Numbered from the stretch's first letter, positions 41,138 to 50,434 are shown. The stretch: 64,000 bases of DNA from Microbacterium sp. MYb66 (GCF_002979435.1 NZ_PCOV01000002.1:186001-250000); one strand, 5' to 3'. Made by a program: numbers and translations. Notes: generated by a model from the letters alone, not told the origin.

Positions 41138-42108
41138 AGCTCGTCCTCCTTCATGAGGGAGCGGATGTAGACGATCGTGATTCCGATCAGCACGAGCGTG
41201 AGCAGCACGGCGAGCGCCGCACCGAAGCCGTAGCGGTTCTGCCCGAAGGACTCCACATACGACCAGACACCGAGATTGAGCACCTGGCGGTTGCCTCCGC
41301 CACCGCCGGGCATCAGATACACCTGCGCGAAGACCTTGAAGTCCCAGATGGTCGAGAGGATGATCACGACCGAGAAGACGGGCTTGAGCGTGGGGAAGAT
41401 GATCTTCCAGAACCGACGCCACGCGCCGGCGCCGTCGAGGGCCGCGGCTTCGAGCATCTCCTTGGAGACGCCGAGCAGGCCGGCGAGGACCGTGATCGCG
41501 ACGAACGGGAATCCGTGGTGCACGACGTTCAGCAGCACGATGGCGTAGAACGACCACTGGTTCGTGAACCAGTTGACCGGCTCGCTCATCAGGCCGAGGT
41601 CGGTGAGCACCGAGTTGAAGATGCCGCGATCGGCATCGAAGATGAAGGTCCAGACGTAGGTGCCGGTCACCGCGGGCATGGCCCAGGCGACCATGATGCA
41701 GCTGGAGACGATCACACGCCAGGTGGTGCCGAGGCGCGCGAGCAACAGGGCGACAAGCGTGCCGACGGCCACGGTGACGAAGACCGCGACGGCGGCGAAC
41801 CCGACCGTGTTGGGCAGCACCACCGTCCACAGAGTCGGGTTGGTGAGCGCCTCGACGTAGTTGTCGAGACCGATCCAGTTGTTCTCCCCGGTGTTGATCT
41901 CGCGCAGACCGTAGTCCTGCAGCGAGTAGAGGAACACCTGGACGAGCGGCCAGAGCATGAGCACCGCGAGGATGGCCAGCCCGGGCGCGAGAAGAAGCCA
42001 GGGGCGGGCCGCGACGATCGAGAGACCGCGACGCTTCCGGCCGCCGGCCACGGAGGCGGAGGGGGACTCCGCCTTCGTGGCCGGCAGTGGCGCTTGCACC
42101 ATCGACAT
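41134..42108 (-). CDS. Sugar ABC transporter permease (MalF type)
   Basis: A 324-residue permease that partners the MalG-type protein. The ATPase-contact loop is seen in 'SKEMLEAAALDGAGAWRRF'. It begins with a short cytoplasmic N-terminus then six helices. It lies 15 nt downstream of the binding-protein gene. Confidence 0.92.
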   Translation of the reverse strand: MSMVQAPLPATKAESPSASVAGGRKRRGLSIVAARPWLLLAPGLAILAVLMLWPLVQVFLYSLQDYGLREINTGENNWIGLDNYVEALTNPTLWTVVLPNTVGFAAVAVFVTVAVGTLVALLLARLGTTWRVIVSSCIMVAWAMPAVTGTYVWTFIFDADRGIFNSVLTDLGLMSEPVNWFTNQWSFYAIVLLNVVHHGFPFVAITVLAGLLGVSKEMLEAAALDGAGAWRRFWKIIFPTLKPVFSVVIILSTIWDFKVFAQVYLMPGGGGGNRQVLNLGVWSYVESFGQNRYGFGAALAVLLTLVLIGITIVYIRSLMKEDEL

Positions 42109-42123
42109 GGAAGGGATGCTTCC

Positions 42124-43410
42124 TTACTGGTTGAGCAGTTCGGTCATCTCGGCAGCGGCGTCCTTCGTCGCGGTCGCGACGTCCTTCTGTCCGCTGAGGA
42201 TGGCCTGGATCATGGAGTTGGTCGTCTTCTTCGCCTGCACGGCGCCGAAGTTCGGGGTGACCGGAACGGATGCTCCGCCGTCGACCATCTGCTCGGCGAA
42301 CGGTGCGACGAGCGGGTCGGTCGAGGCGAGTGCCTCCTCCATCGCGGACTGGACGCCCGGGAAGTAGCCGGTCTCGTTCGACCACTGCTCGGCGAACTCG
42401 CCGGTGCTCATGAGCTTGACGAACTCCCACGCGAGGTCGGCGTTCTTGGTCGTGTTGAAGACCGAGAGGTGCGATCCGCCGAGCACGGAGGGAGCGATGC
42501 CGCCGTCCTCACCGGGGATGACCGCGGCGCCGATCTTGCCCTCGAGGTCGGGGTTCGCCTCGATGAGCGACTTCGGCGTCCACGAGCCCGAGAGCATCAT
42601 GGCGACGTTGCCCTGCGTGAACGCGTCACGGAGGTCGGTCTCCTTCCAGGTGGTGGCACCCGCGGAGGAGAAGCCGTGCTCGGTGGCGAGGCCCGTGTAG
42701 AACTCGATGCCCGCCTGCGACTCCTCGCTGTCGAGCTCGCTGGTCCACGTCTTGCCGTCCTTCGTGGCGATCTCGCCGCCGGCGCCCCAGACCCAGGGGT
42801 AGACCTGGAACTCGGCGTCGCCCGCGACCGGGAACGGCAGCATGTCGGGCTTGGCGGCCTTGATGGCCTCACCTGCGGCGACGATGTCGTCCCACGTCTT
42901 CGGGGCCTCGAGACCGAGTTCCTCGAACACGTCGGCGCGGTAGACGATCGAACGCACGCCGGCGTACCAGGGCATGCCGTACAGCTCTTCGTCGTAGGTG
43001 CCCGCGACCGCGAGACCCTCGACGAGGTCGTCGCGCAGGCCCTTCTCGGCGTCGACGTACTCGTCGAGCGGGAGGAGCGCGCCGGCATCGGCGAACTCGG
43101 CGGTCCAGGTCGTGCCGGTCTCGGCGACGTCGGGGGTCGTGCCGCCGGCGATGGAGGTCACGAAGCGGTCGTGGGCGTCGGCCCACTGGATCTCCTCGAT
43201 GTTGACCGTCGCCCCGGTCTCCTTCTCGAAGGCCTCGGAGACCTTGTCGTAGAAGGCGGTCGCGTCAGGGTTGGTGCCCTTCATGATCCAGACGGTGAGC
43301 TCCTGGCCTTCGCCGTCGGCAGAGCCGTTGTCGCTGCCGCCGGCGCAGCCGGCGAGGGCGAGCGTGGCCACGGCGCCGAGCGCCACGGCCGAGAGAATGC
43401 GCTTGTGCAT
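42124..43410 (-). CDS. Sugar ABC transporter substrate-binding lipoprotein
   Basis: A 428-residue SBP_bac_1 protein. The lipobox is 'LALAGCAGG' with Cys near residue 20, then a Gly/Ser linker and 'LTVWIMKGTNPDATAFYDKV' at the start of the fold. The ATG at 43410 has AGGAG 9 nt upstream. It is the first gene of the operon with two permeases, a NagZ-type glycosidase and an RpiR regulator, so a GlcNAc-containing disaccharide or muropeptide sugar is a reasonable ligand. This is inferred from neighbours. Confidence 0.92.
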   Translation of the reverse strand: MHKRILSAVALGAVATLALAGCAGGSDNGSADGEGQELTVWIMKGTNPDATAFYDKVSEAFEKETGATVNIEEIQWADAHDRFVTSIAGGTTPDVAETGTTWTAEFADAGALLPLDEYVDAEKGLRDDLVEGLAVAGTYDEELYGMPWYAGVRSIVYRADVFEELGLEAPKTWDDIVAAGEAIKAAKPDMLPFPVAGDAEFQVYPWVWGAGGEIATKDGKTWTSELDSEESQAGIEFYTGLATEHGFSSAGATTWKETDLRDAFTQGNVAMMLSGSWTPKSLIEANPDLEGKIGAAVIPGEDGGIAPSVLGGSHLSVFNTTKNADLAWEFVKLMSTGEFAEQWSNETGYFPGVQSAMEEALASTDPLVAPFAEQMVDGGASVPVTPNFGAVQAKKTTNSMIQAILSGQKDVATATKDAAAEMTELLNQ

Positions 43411-43473
43411 TGCGGGGATCTCCTCTTTGAAAAGTCCTGGCAAGCATCGGGTACTCACCGGGGGTTAGGAAAA

Positions 43474-43502
43474 AGTATCCACGACTAACTAATTACCTGC
43501 AA
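43474..43502 (-). promoter_or_regulatory. Promoter of the NagZ/sugar ABC operon with AT-rich repeat in spacer
   Basis: TTGCAG (-35, 43497-43502) and GATACT (-10, 43474-43479) with a 17-bp spacer. The spacer contains TAATTAGTTAG, a direct-repeat-like AT-rich element that stands out from the 70% GC background and is a candidate operator. Confidence 0.65.
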
Positions 43503-43617
43503 GTTCCTCTCACAATCGTCACGCGGCCGTAACATCGGCCTCCCGGCGCCTTCTCCCAGGGATTGCCCAGGCTCGACCTGCGGTCCGCCCGAAGGTCCCG
43601 CCGGTAGGCTCGCGGGC

Positions 43618-44865
43618 ATGCTCCGCCGCGAAGACGAAGCCGACCGTGCCACGGTCGCGCGCCATGCGACCCTGCCGACACCCAGCGCCCTCTCGACCCT
43701 GCTGAAGTTCCTGGGAATCGCCCTCGGCGTCGTGACGGTCTCCGCCGTCGCCGTAGGGGCCTTCCTCTTCGTCGACGTGTTCAACCGGGTCGGCGACGAC
43801 GCGGTCGCACTCGAGGGTGCCCCCGAGGTCGACCCGCCGACGCTCGGCGCCTATCCCGCCGACAAGGCGTTCAGCATCCTCATCATCGGCACCGACGAAT
43901 GCGGAGCGAAGGCGACGGAGCTGTTCGCCGAGCGATGCTCCGAGGCCGACGAGGGCAGCCGCAACGACGTCAACCTCCTCGTGCACGTGTCCGCGGAGCC
44001 GCGCAACGTGACGGTGGTCTCGCTCCCCCGCGACCTGGGCGTCGAGGTGCCGGAGTGCACGCGTCCGGACGGGTCCGTGGCCTCGGCGATGTCGAAGGCG
44101 TCCATCAACTCGCTCTTCGACCATGCCGGTCTGTCCTGCGTCGCGAAGACCGTGAGCGAGATGGGCGACATCCCGATCGAGTTCGCCGCGAAGATCAGCT
44201 TCGACGGAGTCATGGCCGTCACCGACGCGATCGGCGGTGTGGAGGTGTGCATCGCCGGCAACGGCATCCGCGACCGGCACACCGGCATCGACTGGCCAGC
44301 GGGCAACCGCATCGTCTCGGGGGTCGAGGCGCTCCAGTTCATCCGCACCAGACACGGCGTCGGCGACGAGAGCGACCTGGCGCGCATCTCGAACCAGCAG
44401 CAGTACATGTCGCGGCTCGCCAAGAAGGTGCTCAGCGAGGAGACGCTCACCGACCCGCCCAAGGTGCTGCGCCTCGCCAGCGCGATCGCCGACAACATCG
44501 ACCCCAGCGATGAGCTCAGCAACCCCGTCCGCCTGGCCCAGCTCGCGCTCGCGCTGAGAGACGTGCGGTTCAGCGACTTCGTGTTCGTGCAGTACCCGAA
44601 CGTGACCGACCCCGACGACGATGACAAGGTCGTTCCGAACGAGGTGGCCGCCGACGCGCTGTGGGCCGCGGTGAAGTCGGGTCAGCCGCTCGAGCTCACG
44701 GGAGACGTCACCACGCACCGCGGCGTCGAGCTCGTGACGCCCGCTCCCGAGGAGGCGCCGGACCCGAACGCGACAGCGGCACCCGAGGTCAGGACGACGC
44801 TGCCGCCGGACATCTCGGGACAGACCCTGGAGCAGGAGACGTGCTCGGTCGGCAATCAGCGGTGA
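43618..44865 (+). CDS. LytR-CpsA-Psr (LCP) family phosphotransferase
   Basis: A 415-residue membrane protein. One hydrophobic helix lies near residues 28-52; the LCP domain follows, with 'FSILIIGTDECG' (first strand), 'SRNDVNLLVHV' (Asp ligand), 'VVSLPRDL' (Arg) and 'RTRHGVGDESDLARISNQQ' (the catalytic Arg region). LCP enzymes transfer anionic polymers from undecaprenyl carriers to peptidoglycan. An acidic and proline-rich C-terminal tail is present. The ATG has a TAGGCT box 7 nt upstream (leaderless). Confidence 0.88.
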   Translation: MLRREDEADRATVARHATLPTPSALSTLLKFLGIALGVVTVSAVAVGAFLFVDVFNRVGDDAVALEGAPEVDPPTLGAYPADKAFSILIIGTDECGAKATELFAERCSEADEGSRNDVNLLVHVSAEPRNVTVVSLPRDLGVEVPECTRPDGSVASAMSKASINSLFDHAGLSCVAKTVSEMGDIPIEFAAKISFDGVMAVTDAIGGVEVCIAGNGIRDRHTGIDWPAGNRIVSGVEALQFIRTRHGVGDESDLARISNQQQYMSRLAKKVLSEETLTDPPKVLRLASAIADNIDPSDELSNPVRLAQLALALRDVRFSDFVFVQYPNVTDPDDDDKVVPNEVAADALWAAVKSGQPLELTGDVTTHRGVELVTPAPEEAPDPNATAAPEVRTTLPPDISGQTLEQETCSVGNQR

Positions 44866-44895
44866 GCCCGGCGCCCAGCGCGTAGGCTCGTGCCC

Positions 44896-45756
44896 ATGGG
44901 CCGGACGCGATCGAGAGACACCGAGCATCCGCAGGCTCGACTCGATCACGGCGGCATCGCGCGCATCGTGCCGTCGGAGTTCACCAGCGGCTTCGAGCTG
45001 ATCGTCGACGACACCCCGCAGTCGCACGTCGACCTCGACGATCCCACCCACCTGCACTTCGAGTACATCGTGCGGATGGGAGCAGTGATCGACCAGCTCC
45101 CGGAAGGACCGCTCACCGCCGTTCACCTCGGTGCCGGCGCGCTCACGATCCCCCGCTACATCGACGCCTCGCGTCCCGGGTCCCGCCAGCAGGTCATCGA
45201 GCTCGAAGCCCCGCTCGCCCAGCTCGTCCGCGAGCATCTTCCGCTGCCGAAGGGCGCGGCCATCCGGATCCGGATCGGCGACGCCCGTGAAGGCGTGCGC
45301 CGCCTGCCGGGTGCCCTGCGCGCGACGTGCGACCTCGTCGTCTCCGATGTCTACTCGGGGGCGCAGACGCCCGCTCACCTCACGAGCGTCGAGTTCTACC
45401 GCGAGCTCGCCGAACTGCTCGCACCCCGCGGCGTGCTGCTCGTGAACGTGGCCGACGGTCCCGGCCTGGCATTCGCCCGCCGCCAGGCCGCGACCATCGC
45501 GGAGGTGCTTCCGGAGATCGGCATCCTCGCGGACACGCAGGTGCTCAAAGGACGGCGGTTCGGGAACCTGGTGATCGCGGCATCCGCTTCTCCGCTTCCG
45601 ACCGAATGGCTGCCGCGGATGCTGGCGGCCGGACCCCACCCCGCGAAGATCGCCCAGGGCGCCGAAGTCGACGCGTTCGTGCAGGGCGCGCGCGTCGTCA
45701 CGGACGCCGATGCCGTCGCCTCCCCTCGCCCCGACGCCTCTCTCTTCCTGCGCTGA
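44896..45756 (+). CDS. Spermidine synthase-like methyltransferase-fold protein
   Basis: A 286-residue soluble protein. It carries a Rossmann core with 'VHLGAGALTIPRYI' in place of the GGGDG glycine loop of true spermidine synthases and 'DLVVSDVYSGAQTP' in the position of their second motif; the N-terminal 'HLHFEYIVRMGAVIDQLP' is a family pattern. It probably lacks aminopropyltransferase activity as classically defined. A TAGGCT box lies 7 nt before the ATG at 44896. An in-frame GTG at 44890 is a weaker alternative. Function unknown. Confidence 0.78.
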   Translation: MGRTRSRDTEHPQARLDHGGIARIVPSEFTSGFELIVDDTPQSHVDLDDPTHLHFEYIVRMGAVIDQLPEGPLTAVHLGAGALTIPRYIDASRPGSRQQVIELEAPLAQLVREHLPLPKGAAIRIRIGDAREGVRRLPGALRATCDLVVSDVYSGAQTPAHLTSVEFYRELAELLAPRGVLLVNVADGPGLAFARRQAATIAEVLPEIGILADTQVLKGRRFGNLVIAASASPLPTEWLPRMLAAGPHPAKIAQGAEVDAFVQGARVVTDADAVASPRPDASLFLR

Positions 45757-45921
45757 AGCCGCCCTCGCCGGGCTCATCGACGACGCATCGACGGCCCCGG
45801 CGAGGACCGGAATGGATCCCGAGCGGCGTGTCGAGGACCGGATGCCGCGACCAGGGCGCGCCGCCCCGACGAGTGCGTGACCGGAAGGCACACTGGACGG
45901 GGACGCTGCGGAAGGAGAGCA

Positions 45922-46449
45922 ATGAGTTTCATCCGGGGATACGACCAGGAGACCCTCCGCGAGGTGGTCGATCTCGATGAGTGCGCGAGGCGTCTCGCGG
46001 AGATCGAATCGCAGCGGAGCCTGCCCGCCCTGCTGGAGCGGGTCTGGCTCCTGAAGGTGCTCGACCGGCTGGACGAGTCGCTCGCGCTGGCCGACGAGAC
46101 AGTGCGCCAGGCGCGTATGGCCGGCACTCGCAAGGACGTGCTGCGGGCGCGGGTGCTGCACGCCACGGTCCTGCAGTACCGAGGTGCGCACGCCGCCGCC
46201 GAGCAGGAGCTCGCGACCTGCGCGACCGAGGCCGAAGGACAGCGGTGGCTGTCGATCGCGGCCTTCGCGTATCAGCATCACGGGAAGAACGCCTACGACG
46301 CCGGCGACTACGAGACCGCCCGCGAGAGCTTCAAGCTCTCGCTGTTCCTGCGGCGCGAGTCCGGTGCCGAGGACAGTGAACTCGAGACGGCGCTGCTCGC
46401 AATCGAGGCGGCCGAACGCCGCCGTCCGTCCCAGCTCGTCGCCGGCTGA
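45922..46449 (+). CDS. Tetratricopeptide-like alpha-helical protein
   Basis: A 175-residue mostly helical protein with TPR-like pairs: 'LLERVWLLKVLDRLDESLAL' and 'HHGKNAYDAGDYETARESFK'. No enzyme motif is visible. GGAAGGAG lies upstream of the ATG at 45922. TPR repeats mediate protein contacts; the partner is unknown. Confidence 0.75.
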   Translation: MSFIRGYDQETLREVVDLDECARRLAEIESQRSLPALLERVWLLKVLDRLDESLALADETVRQARMAGTRKDVLRARVLHATVLQYRGAHAAAEQELATCATEAEGQRWLSIAAFAYQHHGKNAYDAGDYETARESFKLSLFLRRESGAEDSELETALLAIEAAERRRPSQLVAG

Positions 46450-46495
46450 GCCCTCATGCGACCGCGATGTCGGTCGCATGCCTTAACCTGAGCGC

Positions 46496-46984
46496 ATGGC
46501 GGAACTCGACCGTGTGCGCGTCTGGGGCGAAGCACTGATCACGCTGCATCTCGATGACAGCTGGAGCTTCGGCTTCGACCATGCCAAGCGTCGTGCCGGA
46601 CAGTGCGACTACACGAAGAAGCGCATCACCGTCTCCCGCTATCTCGCCGCGCGCTTCGACGACGACGAGATCCACCAGGTGCTGCTGCACGAGGTCGCGC
46701 ACGCCCTCGCCGGTCACGCGGCCGCCCACGGCCCGGCGTGGAAGCGCGTCGCGCTCGACCTCGGCTACGTCGGCGGCACCACACATCACGGCGAGACGGC
46801 GGTCGAGCTCGCCCCCTGGGTGGGCAGCTGCCCCGCGGGACACGTCACCTACCGGCACCGCCGCCCCACGCGAGCGACCTCGTGCGCCCGCTGCTCCCGA
46901 ACGTTCGACGCCAGGCACGTGTTCGCGTGGACGCGCCGGGAGATCTCCACCGACGCCAAGCTCGCCGCACAGATGCCGCGCTGA
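46496..46984 (+). CDS. SprT-like zinc metalloprotease-fold protein
   Basis: A 162-residue protein with the SprT catalytic helix 'HEVAHALAGH' (His65, Glu66, His69) and a downstream zinc ribbon (CPAGH...CARCSRTF). SprT-like domains occur in Spartan-type DNA-protein crosslink proteases and in stress-related bacterial proteins. The ATG at 46496 has a TAACCT box 6 nt upstream (leaderless). The exact substrate is unknown. Confidence 0.85.
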   Translation: MAELDRVRVWGEALITLHLDDSWSFGFDHAKRRAGQCDYTKKRITVSRYLAARFDDDEIHQVLLHEVAHALAGHAAAHGPAWKRVALDLGYVGGTTHHGETAVELAPWVGSCPAGHVTYRHRRPTRATSCARCSRTFDARHVFAWTRREISTDAKLAAQMPR

Positions 46985-46991
46985 GAGCAGT

Positions 46992-47408
46992 TCAGGCCGG
47001 CGAACCGTCGAGGTCCTCGGATCCCTCGTCCGCTGCGTCCGCCGTCGTCGAGCTGCGGCGTCGACGCAGCAGCGCCGCGACGGCACGCCACCCCACCAGG
47101 AAGACGCCGAGCACGAGGGTCGCCACGATGATGAAAGGCGCCTCGGCCGTGTCGCCGCTGAGCACCCGGACGAGCATCCCGCCGGCGACCGTCACGATCC
47201 AGACGACTGCTCCCCACAGCACCGACCACGGCCGACGCGGCCTGCCGGGGAGCAGCGCGGCGACGAGGTGCCCGACGAGCAGGGCGACCAGGAAGGGCCA
47301 GGCGGTGAGCAGGAACCCGGCGGGGTTCTCGTCGTGCGACGCGCGACCGATCGCGGCGAAGATCAGTACGAGCACGACGTCGACGATGACAGCGGGGAGG
47401 TACCTCAT
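46992..47408 (-). CDS. DUF3054 family membrane protein
   Basis: A 138-residue protein with four hydrophobic helices and a basic tail (RRRRSS). The family is actinobacterial and of unknown function. A TAGGGT box ends 6 nt before the ATG (leaderless). It converges on the SprT gene with a 7-nt gap. Confidence 0.8.
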   Translation of the reverse strand: MRYLPAVIVDVVLVLIFAAIGRASHDENPAGFLLTAWPFLVALLVGHLVAALLPGRPRRPWSVLWGAVVWIVTVAGGMLVRVLSGDTAEAPFIIVATLVLGVFLVGWRAVAALLRRRRSSTTADAADEGSEDLDGSPA

Positions 47409-47537
47409 GCCACGACCCTACGTGGCCTGAGCCGCAGGAGCGCCTGCCCCGCGGCATCCGGCGGATTTCTCCGTGACGGGAAGACGATCCCGCCACGAGA
47501 GTCCGCCCCCGCAGGAGTCCTCCCGGACGTTCCGGCC

Positions 47538-48197
47538 TCACTCGAAGCGCGTGAAGGATCCCTCGCGCAGCACCGGCACGACATCGACGGCGTCGAGCAC
47601 GGCCGCCTCGGCCACCGACGTCGGCACCAGGCCGGATGCTTCGATGCGGTCGGTGGCATCCACACCGGCGGCGAGCTCGCGACCGGATCCGCTCGCACCG
47701 ATCATGTGCCGCAGCGCCCCGCGAAGCGCACGGAAGCCCTCGGCAGCGACCGCCGCATCCGGTGCGGTGTGATCGATACCCCGATCCGAGAGGGCGAGGA
47801 TGATCGCGCCCGCCCCGAGCTGGTCCTCGACCGCGAACCGGAGCGTCCCCGCGGCGTCGGCCTCGCCTGCCGCGATGACCGCGACCGAGGTCCGCTGCTG
47901 TCGGCGCTCCTGGATCGTCTGCACGGCCCGCGCGACGGCCGAGGCGTTGCGGATGCCGCCGACGAGCACGGTCGCGCCCGTCGGCGCCGCGGCGGCAACG
48001 GCCGCGCCGTTCCGCGACCAGCCCTCGGCATCCGCCAGATCGACCTCGACACCGGCGACCGCCGCATCGATCACCGTGGACGAGAAACGCAGCACGTCGA
48101 CGACCACGACGATGTCGGCGGGGGCGAGCCGGGCGATTCCCGCGGTACCCCAGTCGAGACGGACCTGATACGTGGACTGATCGAACGGCGACGGCAT
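47538..48197 (-). CDS. ComB-like 2-phosphosulfolactate phosphatase family protein
   Basis: A 219-residue protein of the ComB fold. The first strand and helix 'YQVRLDWGTAGIARLAPADI' and the metal-site region 'DVLRFSSTVIDAA' match the family, which in archaea forms sulfolactate for coenzyme M. Coenzyme M synthesis is not expected in an actinobacterium, so the substrate is unclear; some bacteria make sulfolactate during sporulation or sulfonate metabolism. A TAGGCT box lies 6 nt before the ATG (leaderless). Confidence 0.8.
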   Translation of the reverse strand: MPSPFDQSTYQVRLDWGTAGIARLAPADIVVVVDVLRFSSTVIDAAVAGVEVDLADAEGWSRNGAAVAAAAPTGATVLVGGIRNASAVARAVQTIQERRQQRTSVAVIAAGEADAAGTLRFAVEDQLGAGAIILALSDRGIDHTAPDAAVAAEGFRALRGALRHMIGASGSGRELAAGVDATDRIEASGLVPTSVAEAAVLDAVDVVPVLREGSFTRFE

Positions 48198-48215
48198 CCG
48201 TCCAGCCTAGGGCTG

Positions 48216-49676
48216 TCAGTCGGCGGCGAGCGCCTCGACCGGAGCCACGCGCGTGGCCAGTCTGGTGGGTGTCGCGGCGGCGACCAGGGTGAGGACGGCC
48301 GTCGCCAGGACGATGATCACCACGGGGACCCACGGGATCTGCGGGGCCACGAGTCCGGCCGGAGTGAACTCCGGCAGGGTCGGGACCGAGCCGAGCAGGG
48401 ACTGCGCCGCGATCCAGCCGTAGACGACGCCCAGCACGAGCCCGGTCAGCGTCGCGGCAACGGTGATGTGCGTGGCCTCGAGCAGCACCATCGTCCGCAC
48501 CTGACGGTTGGACAGGCCGATCGATCGCAGCAGCCCCAGCTCGCGACGACGCTGCACGACGCCGATCGTCAGCAGATTGACGAGGCCGACGGCCGCGATC
48601 ACTGCAGACACCGCGACGAGCACCATCATCACCGCGGCGAAGGCGTCCATCGGCGCGAAGAACTCCTCCGGCACCTCCCCGGTGACCTGGCTCATCATCA
48701 GACGCTTGGCGGACTCGAGCGCGACGGCGAACATCGTCACCAGCGTCACGCCCATCACCACGCCGATCGCCATCCGAGACGACCGCTCCGGGTAGCGCAG
48801 TGCGTTCTCGGCGGCGAGGCGCGCCGTGGCGCTCGACCCGAACATCCGACCCACCAGACGCAGCACCGGCGGCATGAACAGCACGGATCCGAGGGCGAGG
48901 CCCGTGAACGAGAGCACACCTCCGAAGAAGGCGACCACGACGCCGAGCGGTGTCACGAGCCCGATCAGGACTCCCCCGACCAGAAGCGCGGCACCGGCGA
49001 TCAGCAGCACCCACGCGCCGATGTGCCGCCCTGGCTTGCCGGAGACCTCGTCGTGCGTCCGCTCGACCGAGCCGCCCAGCGCCTGCAGCGGGGTCACCGA
49101 CAGCACACGCCGGGAGCCGGCCCAGGCCGCCGCCCACGTCGTGAGGGCGACGCCGATCGCCGGAAGCGCGACGAACGGCTGCGCGAGCGAGAAGTCGGTG
49201 GGAGCGTTGTCGATCAGCTGGCCGCCGATCTGCACCCCGATCACGGCGAGCACGAGACCGGCCAGCAGGCCGATCGCCGCACCGAGGAGCCCGACGACGA
49301 GCCCCTGCTTCCCGACCTGGGCCCGCTGCGCGCGCGCGGTCGCCCCGATCAGCCGCATCAACGCGATGCGCCGGGTGCGGCCGGCGATGATCGTCGAGAA
49401 CGTGTTCGCCGTGACGATCGCGGCGACGTACATCGCGACCACGGTCAGCAGCACCGAGAGCAGCGCGACGACGAAGGCGAGCGTGCCGCTGTCGCCGATG
49501 AAGGGGTCGGCCTGCAGGACGGCTCCGATGTAGGCGGTGATCTCGACCAGCAGCACGCCGAATGCCGCCGACAGGGCGGCCACCAGAATGCTGGCGCCCA
49601 TCCCCCGATCGCGCAGCCAGTTCAGACGCGGTCCGGTCGCCCGCGTCTCGGGGACGACTGTGGCGACGGCGGTCAT
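48216..49676 (-). CDS. FtsX/MacB-type ABC transporter permease
   Basis: A 486-residue permease with two FtsX-like four-helix regions (about residues 65-190 and 355-470) separated by a segment rich in hydrophobic helices. Landmarks are 'RTRRIALMRLIGATARAQ' and 'RRRELGLLRSIGLSNRQV', the family's cytoplasmic coupling helices. The start overlaps the ATPase stop (ATGA). Such transporters export antimicrobial peptides, lipoproteins or signals, or work as mechanotransmitters. It follows its own ATPase and is close to a two-component system. Confidence 0.9.
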   Translation of the reverse strand: MTAVATVVPETRATGPRLNWLRDRGMGASILVAALSAAFGVLLVEITAYIGAVLQADPFIGDSGTLAFVVALLSVLLTVVAMYVAAIVTANTFSTIIAGRTRRIALMRLIGATARAQRAQVGKQGLVVGLLGAAIGLLAGLVLAVIGVQIGGQLIDNAPTDFSLAQPFVALPAIGVALTTWAAAWAGSRRVLSVTPLQALGGSVERTHDEVSGKPGRHIGAWVLLIAGAALLVGGVLIGLVTPLGVVVAFFGGVLSFTGLALGSVLFMPPVLRLVGRMFGSSATARLAAENALRYPERSSRMAIGVVMGVTLVTMFAVALESAKRLMMSQVTGEVPEEFFAPMDAFAAVMMVLVAVSAVIAAVGLVNLLTIGVVQRRRELGLLRSIGLSNRQVRTMVLLEATHITVAATLTGLVLGVVYGWIAAQSLLGSVPTLPEFTPAGLVAPQIPWVPVVIIVLATAVLTLVAAATPTRLATRVAPVEALAAD

Positions 49677-50434
49677 GCCGCCACCTCGGCGGCGAGCATG
49701 TATGCGGAGATCTGCTCGGCCGTCTGTCGCGGGTGGTCGGCGACGATCCGACCGTCGCCGAGATAGAGCACGCGGTCGGCGTGGCTCGCGGCGATCGCGT
49801 CGTGCGTGACCATCGCGATGGACTGTCCGTGCTCACGACTCGCGGTGGCGAGCAGTCGCAGCACCTCGCGCCCGGTCTTCGAGTCGAGGTTGCCGGTGGG
49901 CTCATCCGCGAACACCAGATCCGGTGCGGTGGCGAGGGCCCGGGCGATCGCCACCCGCTGCTGCTGGCCGCCGGACAGCTGGTGGGGACGGTGGGCGAGA
50001 CGCGAGCCGAGACCGAGTGTCTCGACGAGTCCGTCGATGCGCGCTCGCTCGATCGCACTCGGTCGACGGCCGTCGAGTTCGAACGGGAGCATGATGTTGC
50101 CGAGCGCGTCGAGGGTGGGCACGAGGTTGAAGGCCTGGAAGATGAAGCCGACACGGCGGCGCCGCAGGATCGTGAGGTCGATGTCTCCGAGCCCGGTGAT
50201 CTCGGTGTCGCCGATCCAGGCCCGCCCCTCCGTCGGGCTGTCGAGCCCCGCCATGATGTGCATGAGGGTCGACTTGCCGGAGCCGGAGGGCCCCATGATC
50301 GCGGTGAACTGCCCGCGGCGGATGCCCACGCTGACGTCGTCGAGCGCACGGACCGTGCCCTCACCGGAACCGTAGGTCTTCTTCAGGTGCTGGACGCGGG
50401 CGGCGAGCCCGAGGTCGGTGGTCGTGATCTCCAT
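49673..50434 (-). CDS. MacB/LolD-type ABC transporter ATP-binding protein
   Basis: A 253-residue ATPase with 'GPSGSGKST' (Walker A), '[12 protein letters not shown]' (signature) and '[12 protein letters not shown]' (Walker B with the TGNLD variant typical of this family). A TAGCGT -10 box is 7 nt before the ATG at 50434 (leaderless). It pairs with the permease just downstream. It may be a bacitracin- or peptide-type resistance pump controlled by the two-component system at 50565-52375. Confidence 0.92.
   Translation of the reverse strand: MEITTTDLGLAARVQHLKKTYGSGEGTVRALDDVSVGIRRGQFTAIMGPSGSGKSTLMHIMAGLDSPTEGRAWIGDTEITGLGDIDLTILRRRRVGFIFQAFNLVPTLDALGNIMLPFELDGRRPSAIERARIDGLVETLGLGSRLAHRPHQLSGGQQQRVAIARALATAPDLVFADEPTGNLDSKTGREVLRLLATASREHGQSIAMVTHDAIAASHADRVLYLGDGRIVADHPRQTAEQISAYMLAAEVAA

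Noticed and set aside
43519..46479. 986-codon minus-strand frame over LCP and downstream genes
   Set aside because: Shadow of the plus-strand genes, which carry motifs and start signals.
46554..49766. 1070-codon plus-strand frame over SprT, DUF3054, ComB and FtsX genes
   Set aside because: Spans several real genes on both strands; the translation is low complexity.
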